Source: an uncultured Lachnospiraceae bacterium
GTDB lineage: Bacteria > Bacillota > Clostridia > Lachnospirales > Lachnospiraceae
NCBI GenBank assembly: GCA_902782715.1
Contig: CACZOG010000001.1
Coordinates: 1 to 7,628 of the forward strand
Direction of reading: 5' to 3'
DNA: 7,628 nucleotides
The notes under the pieces were generated by a model. That model worked only from the letters and a program-made list of their open reading frames with translations, had not been told where the DNA came from and did no database searches. The translations under genes were made by a program, and so were the position numbers. Positions 1 to 6,773 of the stretch are shown piece after piece; the first letter of the stretch is position 1; each line of letters begins with the position of its first letter.

Positions 1-371
1 GGCTTCCCGATCTTGCAAAGGACAGCATCGGATTACTCGGTAAAATGACTACTCCGATGTGCATGTTCATACTCGGAATACGTCTCGGAACAATGGATTT
101 TAAAAAGCTTTTCACCAATTCGTTCGTGTATTTCGCATGCATCGGAAAACTCATTGTTTTCCCTCTTTTTGCCTACGCCTGCGTATTTTTCCTGCCGCTT
201 CCCGCTCCTTTTAAAGCAAGTATCTTAATCCTTGCCGCAACACCCTGCGCATCGATAGTCCTTAACCTTGCGGAGATTCACGGAAAAGAACAGGAAATGA
301 GTGCAAACTGCATTCTTTTAAGCACGATCCTCTGCATTCTGACAATACCGTTTATGGCACTTTTGATCTAA
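1..371 (+). CDS. AEC-family (auxin efflux carrier-like) permease, C-terminal fragment
   Basis: The reading frame is open from the window edge (first full codon at base 3) and ends with TAA at 369-371, so this is the 3' end of a longer gene. An internal ATG at 45 is not a convincing start: it has no good ribosome binding site, and the upstream residues (LPDLAKDSIGLLGKM) fit the family. About 120 residues are visible. They contain roughly four hydrophobic segments, a PMCMFILGIRLG stretch, and a C-terminal part reading TPCASIVLNLAEIHGKEQE followed by a last membrane helix. This pattern is typical of the second half of AEC transporters, ten-helix inner-membrane proteins that in bacteria are linked to export or uptake of organic acids and similar small anions. 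The substrate cannot be told from this part. The gene converges on the lipoprotein operon and ends in its own hairpin terminator. Confidence 0.8.
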   Translation, partial: LPDLAKDSIGLLGKMTTPMCMFILGIRLGTMDFKKLFTNSFVYFACIGKLIVFPLFAYACVFFLPLPAPFKASILILAATPCASIVLNLAEIHGKEQEMSANCILLSTILCILTIPFMALLI

Positions 372-393
372 GTAAAGTCTTTAATTTATATCT

Positions 394-424
394 ATGCCGG
401 GCATTGTTTCCCCGGCATTTTTTT
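394..424 (+). terminator. Rho-independent terminator of the AEC permease gene
   Basis: A perfect 8-bp stem (ATGCCGGG at 394-401, CCCGGCAT at 411-418) encloses a 9-nt loop and is followed by six T residues at 419-424. It begins 22 nt after the permease stop codon. On the - strand the same hairpin follows the stop codon of the last operon gene, but there its downstream tail is only AT-rich (AGATATAAATTAA). It should therefore be strong for the + strand and weaker for the - strand. The - strand stop codon (423-425) lies partly in the T-tract. Confidence 0.9.
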
Positions 425-1583
425 ATTGCTTTTTATAGTCTTCGGGGCAGTTGGGAACCTTGGGTTCTTTTACGGGATTAATGGTTCCGCTGGGATTGAT
501 GTAAAATACCTTCATGGATTTATCCCTCGTCTCGTCACTCATCCCGAAATACTGAAGATCGGGATCGTAATCTCCGACTATCAGTCTCTGTGAATCCAGA
601 ACTCCTTTTTCAAAAATGATGTTGCATGTATAAGGCTTCTCATCGACCGTTACGATGAGCCAGATGCAGTTTTCTTCATCGCCCATCTCAGTATCGAGCA
701 GTTCGGCATTCTGAGGCTGATATTCTCCCCAGCACCATACAAGCATGCTGTCGACATGCAGCTGATTAAGAAAATACATATAAAGGTACGGAAGTTCCCA
801 TATGTATAATTCTCCTTTTGTAACTCTTTCGAGCATCGGGCTTTCGCTGTCCTCGGAAACGTTATCATCCGAATCCTCGACCGTGTCCGTGGGGCTGTAT
901 GTGCAGTCAACGTTCATTATAAGGGCCTTATAAATGATCTCAGCGCGCTCCATGTCGGTGTTTTCGGATGTAAGGTTATCGTTGATCATATCCGTTACAA
1001 AAGTCTCATATTCGTCAAATATGGCCTTTGCTTCTTCAGGCGTTAAACCTTCTCCGTAGATCGGCTGGTTTCTCTCATCGAAGTCTACTTTAGGAAAATA
1101 AACCACCTTGTAATTGGTATCATCTTCTCTTGTGATATAAACCGAATCAACCATGGGAGACGACTGGGTTGCAAGCTGATATGCTATGTTAAATTCAGCT
1201 TCCGTTATCTCATATTCGTCCTCGAGTACAAATGTCTCTTCAACATTGTACACATTCTCCATGATCTTGCGCGCAGCCTTTATTACCTTGGGATTTGAGA
1301 TCTGATTCTTAAAAGTGCTGTTTAAAGACGAAGGATTATACTTAAACTTTCCTTCTTCTCTTAACGAATCGGGTTCGGGAAGAAATGCCTCGTCTATCTC
1401 TTCTTCCTCGGGAATATCATTAACTTCCCCGCCCGTATCGGTACTCTGAATCACCTCCGTACTAGGCTCCGGATAATCCACTATCGTTTTGGGATTGTTA
1501 CACGCCGCAGTTAACGCAATGTTTGCGATGCACATAAAAGAGAATGCTGTCGCAAGTATTTTTTTACTAATTCTTTTAACCAT
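423..1583 (-). CDS. Lipoprotein A: surface lipoprotein with degenerate transglutaminase-like domain
   Basis: This 386-aa predicted lipoprotein is the last gene of the proS operon. The N-terminus has a basic start (MVKRISKK), a hydrophobic stretch and a lipobox ending at Cys28 (LTAAC; Thr at -3 is less usual). After it come a DYPEP motif (36-40) and an acidic linker up to about residue 72. Conserved blocks shared with lipoproteins B and C start at LREEGKF (74-80). The C-terminal half resembles a transglutaminase-like fold: a D.ERAEIIY helix (210-218), LYMYFLNQLHVDS (267-279), W308..V...D, YTCN (318-321) and YFGMSDETR (345-353). The positions of the catalytic Cys, His and Asp read as Ile261, Cys306 and Asn321, so enzyme activity is not expected. 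This is the most diverged of the three paralogs. An AAGGA ribosome binding site lies at 1589-1593, 5 nt before the ATG. The gene follows lipoprotein B after 30 nt. Function is unknown; the lipoprotein call is firm and the fold is inferred. Confidence 0.85.
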   Translation of the reverse strand: MVKRISKKILATAFSFMCIANIALTAACNNPKTIVDYPEPSTEVIQSTDTGGEVNDIPEEEEIDEAFLPEPDSLREEGKFKYNPSSLNSTFKNQISNPKVIKAARKIMENVYNVEETFVLEDEYEITEAEFNIAYQLATQSSPMVDSVYITREDDTNYKVVYFPKVDFDERNQPIYGEGLTPEEAKAIFDEYETFVTDMINDNLTSENTDMERAEIIYKALIMNVDCTYSPTDTVEDSDDNVSEDSESPMLERVTKGELYIWELPYLYMYFLNQLHVDSMLVWCWGEYQPQNAELLDTEMGDEENCIWLIVTVDEKPYTCNIIFEKGVLDSQRLIVGDYDPDLQYFGMSDETRDKSMKVFYINPSGTINPVKEPKVPNCPEDYKKQ

Positions 1584-1613
1584 AAAAATCCTTATATATT
1601 TTTTATTTTTGTC

Positions 1614-2855
1614 CTATTTCAGATCCTCGGGGCACTCGGGAGCCGAGGAATAATTACCGGGCAGATTCACCCATATCGAGCCGCCGGTTATTTCAAGCGA
1701 TTTTTTTCTCGTCTCATCGCTCATTCCGAAAAAGAGCGGTTCTATTTCGGCTTCGGGATCTTCCTTTTTCGCAGCCGAGTAAATAATATAGTCGTATATC
1801 AGATCGCAGTGATACGCGGTTCCATCCATAACAACGATAGTCCAGGTGTTCCAGTCCGAGTTGGCCATATGGTCATCCAGAACAGGGATATATTGTTCCT
1901 TATATTTCGAAGATGCGGTTACCGGATAGCTTTCGATCCCCACCTGATCAAGAAGGAAAAAATAGAGGTCGGGAACAGAATACTGATACGTGAGTCTCGA
2001 ATTGTAATCCTCTACGACACTGCGCATGTGATCCTCAACACCCGAATCGTTATCCGCAGACGCTTCCTCAAGAAGGTTTTCCGACAACGATGACAAGTTC
2101 ATGGATCCGTCATCCGAGAATGTAAAAAGAACAATATAAAATTCTTCGATGATTCCCTTGTAGATCTTCTCTGCAATCTCTTCATCCGTATCACTTCTGC
2201 TTATTCTGGAATTGATGAAGTTTTCAATATATTCAATGAACAGCTGATTCTGCCTGTAAACGTAATCATCGCTCACCTTCTGTTCAGGGTCGTTGGCCAT
2301 CTCTCCTAGCCATTCGGGGTAATAGATCAGTTCGTAATGCCCTTCTTCTATCTTTTTATATGACACACTCTGTGCCAGGGGATTGCACTGGCTCACCGTG
2401 TACCAGAATTCGTCGAACTGATAGGAACTCATATCGCATTCTTCGGGAATGAAGAACTCTTTTTTACCCTCATAAATACTCAGAAGAAGCATCTTGGCAA
2501 AAGCATATCTTGCAGGGGTTTCCTTTAGCTGTTCTTTGTATGCCAAAGGTATTTTTACAGGATCGAACGTGTATTTTCCGGACTCTCTGAATGTGGGCGA
2601 TTCCATCGAGAAGAATCTTTCCTGATCAAATTCGATATAATCTCCTTTGTCGGAAGAAACATCAATGGAGCCTGAGGCTGCATTTTCTTCTTCGGTTACC
2701 GAAACAATCGGTTCGGGATAATCCTCTACCACCTCGGGACCGCATCCCGCAAATGTTAAAAGAGAAAACGTCATACTCGAGATTACCATACCGATAGTAA
2801 TCTTCCTGAAAATCTGTCTGCCTGTTGTTTTTGTCTTTGCGTTTGTATTATTCAT
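1614..2855 (-). CDS. Lipoprotein B: surface lipoprotein with degenerate transglutaminase-like domain
   Basis: This 413-aa predicted lipoprotein has a longer, Lys/Arg-bearing N-terminal region, a hydrophobic segment at about 21-36 and a lipobox TFAGC with the lipidated residue at Cys38. The motif VVEDYPEP (42-49) follows directly, then an acidic linker. The region from FRESGKYTFDP (89-99) on aligns with lipoprotein C throughout, including KEFFIPEE, NPLAQSV, SDTDEEIAEKIYKGIIEEF and SGVEDH (271-276). The C-terminal part reads like a transglutaminase-like domain: LYFFLLDQVGIES (297-309), W338..V..DG..YHCD (to Asp351) and FFGMSDETR (375-383). The catalytic Cys and His positions align with Gln291 and Asn336; Asp351 is kept. 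The ribosome binding site AAGTGAGG (2863-2870) lies 7 nt before the ATG. The 107-nt upstream spacer after the NUDIX gene is A-rich on the coding strand and shows no hairpin terminator or convincing promoter. I do not recognise a named family; a structural or binding role at the cell surface is an inference. Confidence 0.87.
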   Translation of the reverse strand: MNNTNAKTKTTGRQIFRKITIGMVISSMTFSLLTFAGCGPEVVEDYPEPIVSVTEEENAASGSIDVSSDKGDYIEFDQERFFSMESPTFRESGKYTFDPVKIPLAYKEQLKETPARYAFAKMLLLSIYEGKKEFFIPEECDMSSYQFDEFWYTVSQCNPLAQSVSYKKIEEGHYELIYYPEWLGEMANDPEQKVSDDYVYRQNQLFIEYIENFINSRISRSDTDEEIAEKIYKGIIEEFYIVLFTFSDDGSMNLSSLSENLLEEASADNDSGVEDHMRSVVEDYNSRLTYQYSVPDLYFFLLDQVGIESYPVTASSKYKEQYIPVLDDHMANSDWNTWTIVVMDGTAYHCDLIYDYIIYSAAKKEDPEAEIEPLFFGMSDETRKKSLEITGGSIWVNLPGNYSSAPECPEDLK

Positions 2856-2962
2856 GTTTATGCCTCACTTACCGGGTTCGTAATACAACTGTTCACTGTT
2901 CTTTTGTTTTCTGAATGCTTTTTGCTTGTTCCTTTTTCTTTTATTTTCTTATTTTATGTTTT

Positions 2963-3526
2963 TTACTGATCTTTATTTTTTATATGTCTCATGTAAAGCG
3001 CAAGCGCGGTTCCCATAAATGCATTGGTGTACTCGCCCTCGCAGAATGAATCGATCACTTCGTCTATCGGTCTGGTCTCGTATGTAAGTACCTCGTCCTC
3101 GTCAAGATGAAGCTCATTCGTCGGAGTCAGATATTCTGCCAGACATACGGTTATCGAATTGGAGAAGATCGCCGGATTGGGCGAGCAGACGCCAAGTACA
3201 GTCATCTTGCCCGTTTTAAAACCGGTTTCCTCTTCAAGTTCCCTGTATGCGCTTTTAACAGGGTCTTCACCTACATCGCACATTCCGCCCGGAAACTCGG
3301 CTGTGATCTTTCCGAGGCCGTGTCTGAACTGTCTTACTAAAACGAATTCGCCCTTGTAAACGGGAATGATCGTAACCCACTCGGTAGCGTTGATCACATA
3401 GTAATCGCCGCTTATTCCGGTAGCGGATTCTTCCCTTCTTTTTTCGACATCAAATATGGGAGTCTGCAAAAGAGGTTCGCCCTTTTGAGCAGTCCACATC
3501 AGTTCTTCATCAGTCAGTTTCTTCAT
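2963..3526 (-). CDS. NUDIX hydrolase, ADP-ribose pyrophosphatase-like
   Basis: This 187-aa cytoplasmic enzyme carries a complete Nudix box, G-x5-E-x7-REL-EEETGF, at residues 81-103, with the metal-binding glutamates of REL.EE present. Upstream are the WVTIIPV strand and LVRQFRHG (63-70), and then EFPGG, as in ADP-ribose and nucleoside-diphosphate-sugar pyrophosphatases. Such enzymes split ADP-ribose into AMP and ribose 5-phosphate using Mg2+, but substrate choice cannot be fixed from motifs alone. Length is normal for the group. The start ATG lies inside the end of lipoprotein C: the two reading frames overlap by 17 nt (3510-3526). Only a weak purine-rich site (AGAAGA, about 3531-3536) precedes the ATG, so translation is probably coupled to lipoprotein C. 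The gene sits between two lipoprotein paralogs of which it is not a relative. Confidence 0.92.
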   Translation of the reverse strand: MKKLTDEELMWTAQKGEPLLQTPIFDVEKRREESATGISGDYYVINATEWVTIIPVYKGEFVLVRQFRHGLGKITAEFPGGMCDVGEDPVKSAYRELEEETGFKTGKMTVLGVCSPNPAIFSNSITVCLAEYLTPTNELHLDEDEVLTYETRPIDEVIDSFCEGEYTNAFMGTALALYMRHIKNKDQ

Positions 3527-4730
3527 TACCGTCTTCTTTCTTCTTTTTTAGATCCTCTTCGCATTTAGGAATTTCTCTTACCGAATCCCATGCATTTAAA
3601 TATATGCCTCCGGTCGCATGCCATACCTCTTCTCTTGTTGCATCGCTCATGCCGAAGTATTTAAGATTCGGCTCACAATTAGGATCGTTTTCTTTAGCAT
3701 CATGATAAATATAATAATCTAAAATGATATCGCAGTTATAAGCCTTATCATCCGCCTTGATGATAACCCAGCCCTCACTATTGGTATTCTGCATTGCTTC
3801 ATTTAATGCAGCATTATCCTGTTCTATATATTTGCCGGTAGCCCCTACGTTATAGCATTCGATATGAAGCTGATCCAGAAAGAAATAATACAGATTGGAA
3901 AAACGCATATCAAATACCTTCTTCTGATTGTACATCTCCAGTGTGCTTATAAAATGATCTTCCACACCTGACTCATTCTTTAGACCGAATTTATCTTCAC
4001 CTGTTTCCATTTCCATATAATAGTCCATAATGGGAATCACTTCAAAATCTTCAATAAGTTTCCTGTAGATCTTCTCAGCTATCTCAATATCCGAGTCATC
4101 TTTGCTTACTGTTGTATTGATCGTTTCTTCCACATAATCGATAAACATCTGCTTCTGTGCGGCAACATATTCATCATCCACTAACTGTGTACTTTCGGTA
4201 TATCCGATAGTTTCAGGGAAATACATGATGGCATAATGATTATCTTCAATCTTTTCAACACCAACCGACTGAGTGAGGGGATTGATCATGCTTACCGAAG
4301 CAAGGAAGCCTTCAAGTTCCAGCTGTCCGAGTTTCATTTCTTCGGGAACATAAAATTCTTTTCGACCGTCATGAACACTTTGAAGCAGCATTCGTGCAAA
4401 AGCTAATTTATCCGGATTGTAATTGGACGGATCTATATAAGATGCCGGGATCCTCGTGGGATCATAAACGAATACTCCGGTTTCTCTTAAAGAATCGCCG
4501 TTCTCCTTCGAATATAATTCCTTGTCGAATTCAAGCGCCCCGAGAGCCTGCTCTTCGGGAGTATCGTCTGCAACTGTTACAGTTTCGCCCTCACCGACAG
4601 CGGAAACAGGATAGTCCTCAACCACTTTGGGTTTACCGCATCCTGCGGCAGATATTGCGAAAGAAAGCATAACTCCGTATGCTGCTGCAATTTTCAAGGC
4701 TTTTTTATAGGCAATCTTATTTTTTAACAT
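3510..4730 (-). CDS. Lipoprotein C: surface lipoprotein with degenerate transglutaminase-like domain
   Basis: This 406-aa predicted lipoprotein is the first gene after proS. It has a basic N-terminus, a hydrophobic signal segment (about 13-29) and a lipobox SAAGC with Cys31 as the lipidation site. VVEDYP (37-41 region) and an acidic linker follow. It is collinear with lipoprotein B: LRETGVFVYDP, RKEFYVPEE, NPLTQSV, SDIEIAEKIYRKLIEDF and SGVEDH (254-259). The C-terminal half again looks transglutaminase-like: LYYFFLDQLHIEC (280-292), GW321..I..DD.AYNCD (to Asp334), YFGMSDATR (358-366). The catalytic Cys and His positions read as Asp274 and Glu319. The tail is highly charged (KKKKEDGNEETD), and its coding sequence also holds the NUDIX ribosome binding region. 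The ribosome binding site AAAGGGG (4742-4748) lies 11 nt before the ATG, somewhat far. Fifty-nine nt separate it from proS with no terminator. Function is unknown. Confidence 0.87.
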   Translation of the reverse strand: MLKNKIAYKKALKIAAAYGVMLSFAISAAGCGKPKVVEDYPVSAVGEGETVTVADDTPEEQALGALEFDKELYSKENGDSLRETGVFVYDPTRIPASYIDPSNYNPDKLAFARMLLQSVHDGRKEFYVPEEMKLGQLELEGFLASVSMINPLTQSVGVEKIEDNHYAIMYFPETIGYTESTQLVDDEYVAAQKQMFIDYVEETINTTVSKDDSDIEIAEKIYRKLIEDFEVIPIMDYYMEMETGEDKFGLKNESGVEDHFISTLEMYNQKKVFDMRFSNLYYFFLDQLHIECYNVGATGKYIEQDNAALNEAMQNTNSEGWVIIKADDKAYNCDIILDYYIYHDAKENDPNCEPNLKYFGMSDATREEVWHATGGIYLNAWDSVREIPKCEEDLKKKKEDGNEETD

Positions 4731-4789
4731 GAATCAGTTTTCCCCTTTCAGGTCTTCTCACATTTTTCAGGTCAGGCAGATTATTTCTT

Positions 4790-6532
4790 TTATACTCTGT
4801 CTCTAACCTTTGAGTTGATCTCGTCAAACAGTTTGTCGATGAGTTTCTTGATCTCAGCGGTTGCATCATCAACGTTAACGAGCTCTTTTATGCTCTTGTC
4901 TCTTGTAGAGATTTCGATCTGTCCGTTGGCAATGTTCTTAGGTCCGACAGTTACTCTTACGGGAACTCCGAGAAGGTCTGCATCGGCGAACATAACGCCT
5001 GCCTGAACGTTTCTGTCATCATAGATAACTTCCACGCCTGCTTTGAGAAGGTCGTTATAGATCTTGTCTGCAGCTTCTTTGCATTCAGCCTTGTCCTGTC
5101 TCATGCAGCAAAGATGTACCTGCCAAGGTGCGATCGTAATGGGCCAGATGGGGCCGTATTCGTCATGTTTTGCTTCCATAACGCTGGCTGCAAGTCTTCC
5201 CACACCGATTCCGTAGCAGCCCATGATGGGTGTCTTAACGGATCCGTCAACGTCTGTGTATGTCATACCCATAGACTTGGAGTATTTTGTGCCGAGCTGG
5301 AAGATGTTTCCTACCTCGATACCACGGCTTATTCTGATGCTCTTTTTGCCGCAGCAGGGACAGATATCACCTGTTCTTATCTTAGCCACGTCAACATACT
5401 CAACATCACCGATATCACGCTTGATGTTAAGTCCTGTGTAGTGATAGTCAACTTCGTTTCCGCCGCAGCAGAGATTCTCTATGCCTTCGAGTGACTTATC
5501 GTAAATGATCCTGCATTTAGCTTCCTGCTTGTAAGGACCGCAGAAGCCTGCGCAGAGACCGCAGTCTTCGGTGATCGTTGCTGCGTGTATCTTCTCGCCT
5601 AAAAGGTTGGTCAACTTAGTTTCGTTAACTTCGTAATCACCTCTTAAGAATACAACGATATATTCGTCTGTCATGTTGGTCTGATAGATCACGGCCTTGC
5701 ATGACTCTTCAACTTTGCTGTGAAGGAAATTGCATACTTCCTCGATCGTCTTGCAGTCGGGTGTGTTTACTTTTGTAAGCTCGCCTGCGGGTGTGCAGCC
5801 CGAGTTGTCTACGGTTGTGTCTGCAGCTTCCATATTTGCGCTGTAACCGCAGTCATCGCATAAAACGATAGAATCTTCGCCTGCATCGACAAGAAGCATG
5901 TATTCGTGCGATACGCTTCCTCCGATCATACCTGAATCGGATTTAACGGAGATAACTTCGGGAATGCCCGCACGCTCAAATACTCTGAAGTATGCATTTG
6001 CCATAACGTCATAGTATTTTTCGAGATCTTCCTGTGATGTATGGAAAGAATATGCATCCTTCATCGTGAATTCTCTTACACGGATAAGACCTGCTCTGGG
6101 ACGTGCTTCGTCTCTGAACTTGGTCTGGATCTGATAGATTGAAAAAGGATATTTCGCATAGGTATTGCCCCATTCGCGAACCATCTGTACGGCTGCCTCT
6201 TCATGTGTCATGCCGAGAACCATTGATGAATTGTTTCTGTCTTTGAATCTTAAAAGCTCATCTCCTACGCTTTCGAATCTTCCTGACTCTTCCCAGAGTG
6301 CGCCGGGTAAAACAACAGGAAATAATACTTCCTGTGAATCCGCTGCATCCATTTCTTCTCTTATGATGTTCTCTATCTTGGCAGTTACTCTCTTCATGGG
6401 CGGATAGAGCGAATAAATACCGTTAGATACGTATTTGATATATCCTCCTCTTACAGAAAATGCGTGAGAATCAATTACGCAATCCGAAGGACGCTCTTTG
6501 AATCTGTCTCCTACCATGTTCGCTAATTTCAT
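4790..6532 (-). CDS. proS: Prolyl-tRNA synthetase (bacterial type with editing domain)
   Basis: This 580-aa class II synthetase charges tRNA-Pro with proline in the cytoplasm. Class II motif 2 reads FRDEARPRAGLIRVREF (139-155), followed by TMKDAYSFH. Motif 3 reads GCYGIGVGRLAASVMEA (438-454). Between them is the inserted INS-type editing domain (about 225-400), which contains VVFLRGDYEVNE (293-304). Lys279 sits where the editing lysine of the E. coli enzyme is expected, so hydrolysis of Ala-tRNA-Pro should be kept. CDDCGY (225-230) and CPCCGK (391-396) flank the insertion. The C-terminal anticodon-binding domain begins at about 465 (PITIAPWQVHL) and includes YDDR and GVPVRVTVGPK. Length is normal. 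AGGAGGT (6541-6547) lies 8 nt before the ATG. The gene follows a proline T-box leader and heads a run of four more same-strand genes. Confidence 0.98.
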   Translation of the reverse strand: MKLANMVGDRFKERPSDCVIDSHAFSVRGGYIKYVSNGIYSLYPPMKRVTAKIENIIREEMDAADSQEVLFPVVLPGALWEESGRFESVGDELLRFKDRNNSSMVLGMTHEEAAVQMVREWGNTYAKYPFSIYQIQTKFRDEARPRAGLIRVREFTMKDAYSFHTSQEDLEKYYDVMANAYFRVFERAGIPEVISVKSDSGMIGGSVSHEYMLLVDAGEDSIVLCDDCGYSANMEAADTTVDNSGCTPAGELTKVNTPDCKTIEEVCNFLHSKVEESCKAVIYQTNMTDEYIVVFLRGDYEVNETKLTNLLGEKIHAATITEDCGLCAGFCGPYKQEAKCRIIYDKSLEGIENLCCGGNEVDYHYTGLNIKRDIGDVEYVDVAKIRTGDICPCCGKKSIRISRGIEVGNIFQLGTKYSKSMGMTYTDVDGSVKTPIMGCYGIGVGRLAASVMEAKHDEYGPIWPITIAPWQVHLCCMRQDKAECKEAADKIYNDLLKAGVEVIYDDRNVQAGVMFADADLLGVPVRVTVGPKNIANGQIEISTRDKSIKELVNVDDATAEIKKLIDKLFDEINSKVRDRV

Positions 6533-6540
6533 TTCCGATT

Positions 6541-6547
6541 ACCTCCT
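6541..6547 (-). promoter_or_regulatory. Ribosome binding site of proS
   Basis: AGGAGGT on the - strand is a full match to the anti-Shine-Dalgarno sequence. It lies 8 nt before the ATG at 6530-6532 and fixes that start. It is downstream of the T-box terminator, so it is present only on read-through transcripts. Confidence 0.9.
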
Positions 6548-6565
6548 GAAACTGAATCTTTTAAT

Positions 6566-6599
6566 AAAAAATCCCTTAACTCCCGAAGGAATTAAGGGA
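6566..6599 (-). terminator. Intrinsic terminator of the T-box switch
   Basis: A 12-bp stem (6588-6599 with 6572-6583, one G-U pair) closes a UUCG tetraloop at 6584-6587. Six U residues follow (6566-6571). The 5' arm contains the CCCUU (6594-6598) that also pairs in the antiterminator, so the two structures exclude each other, as required for T-box control. Confidence 0.95.
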
Positions 6600-6689
6600 C
6601 CGACAAACAAAATTATGTACCGTCGGCGGTACCACCCTTTTTAACATGCACTGCATGATCACTCATATATTAAACTGACGCTCCGAGAC

Positions 6690-6692
6690 GGG
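6690..6692 (-). promoter_or_regulatory. Candidate T-box specifier codon CCC (Pro)
   Basis: In the 3' strand of Stem I the RNA reads GAACCCG, matching the usual GAA-codon context of a specifier loop. Short helices can be drawn on both sides (GG/CC above, GAG/CTC below). Overlapping CCG triplets at 6689-6691 and 6695-6697 are alternatives; all three are proline codons. The fold was drawn by hand. Confidence 0.6.
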
Positions 6693-6773
6693 TTCGGAAA
6701 TCGTGTGTAAAGGCTCGCAGCCACCGCCTTCTCTCTTAAACACCGTAAGACCTAATATTTCTCATCTTCGCTC

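Larger units (their letters stand above)
6566..6770 (-). ncRNA. T-box riboswitch leader (tRNA-Pro sensing) of the proS operon
   Basis: This cis-acting leader raises expression when tRNA-Pro is uncharged. The hallmark T-box sequence AAGGGTGGTACCGCCG lies at 6624-6639. An antiterminator can be drawn: AAGGG (6635-6639) with CCCTT (6594-6598), a 7-nt bulge UGGUACC (6628-6634), and GCCGAC (6622-6627) with GTCGGT (6599-6604). The bulge UGGU would pair with a 3' end ACCA. Upstream, Stem I shows the AGAGAG element (6731-6736) and the distal hairpin AAGGC..GCCTT (6710-6730) with GGTGG and TGCGAG loop signatures. A Stem III candidate, CATGC-AGT-GCATG, is at 6645-6657. The likely specifier is CCC (6690-6692), preceded by GAA. 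The 5' end is approximate and follows from the promoter call. Confidence 0.95.

Noticed and set aside
650..910. Open frame of 86 codons on the - strand within lipoprotein A
   Set aside because: It is a shifted frame inside the real lipoprotein gene and has no start signal of its own.
2888..2901. Tandem heptamer GAACAGT x2 upstream of lipoprotein B
   Set aside because: Only two 7-nt copies in a low-complexity A-rich spacer; no pairing -35/-10 elements were found, so I do not call an operator or promoter.
2856..2962. Terminator between the NUDIX gene and lipoprotein B
   Set aside because: The coding strand is A-rich without a GC-rich hairpin; the T-runs are on the + strand, where no gene is read.
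423..4730. Active transglutaminase or cysteine protease function for the lipoproteins
   Set aside because: No Cys occurs at the expected nucleophile position and no His at the expected partner position in any of the three copies.
4746..4773. Direct repeat of GACCTGAAA in the proS-lipoprotein C spacer
   Set aside because: Two 9-nt copies 19 nt apart; too short to separate from chance, and one copy partly overlaps the ribosome binding site.
5114..5494. Open frame of 126 codons on the + strand inside proS
   Set aside because: It is antisense to the well-supported ProRS gene, has a composition reflecting the reverse strand, and shows no family motif or ribosome binding site.
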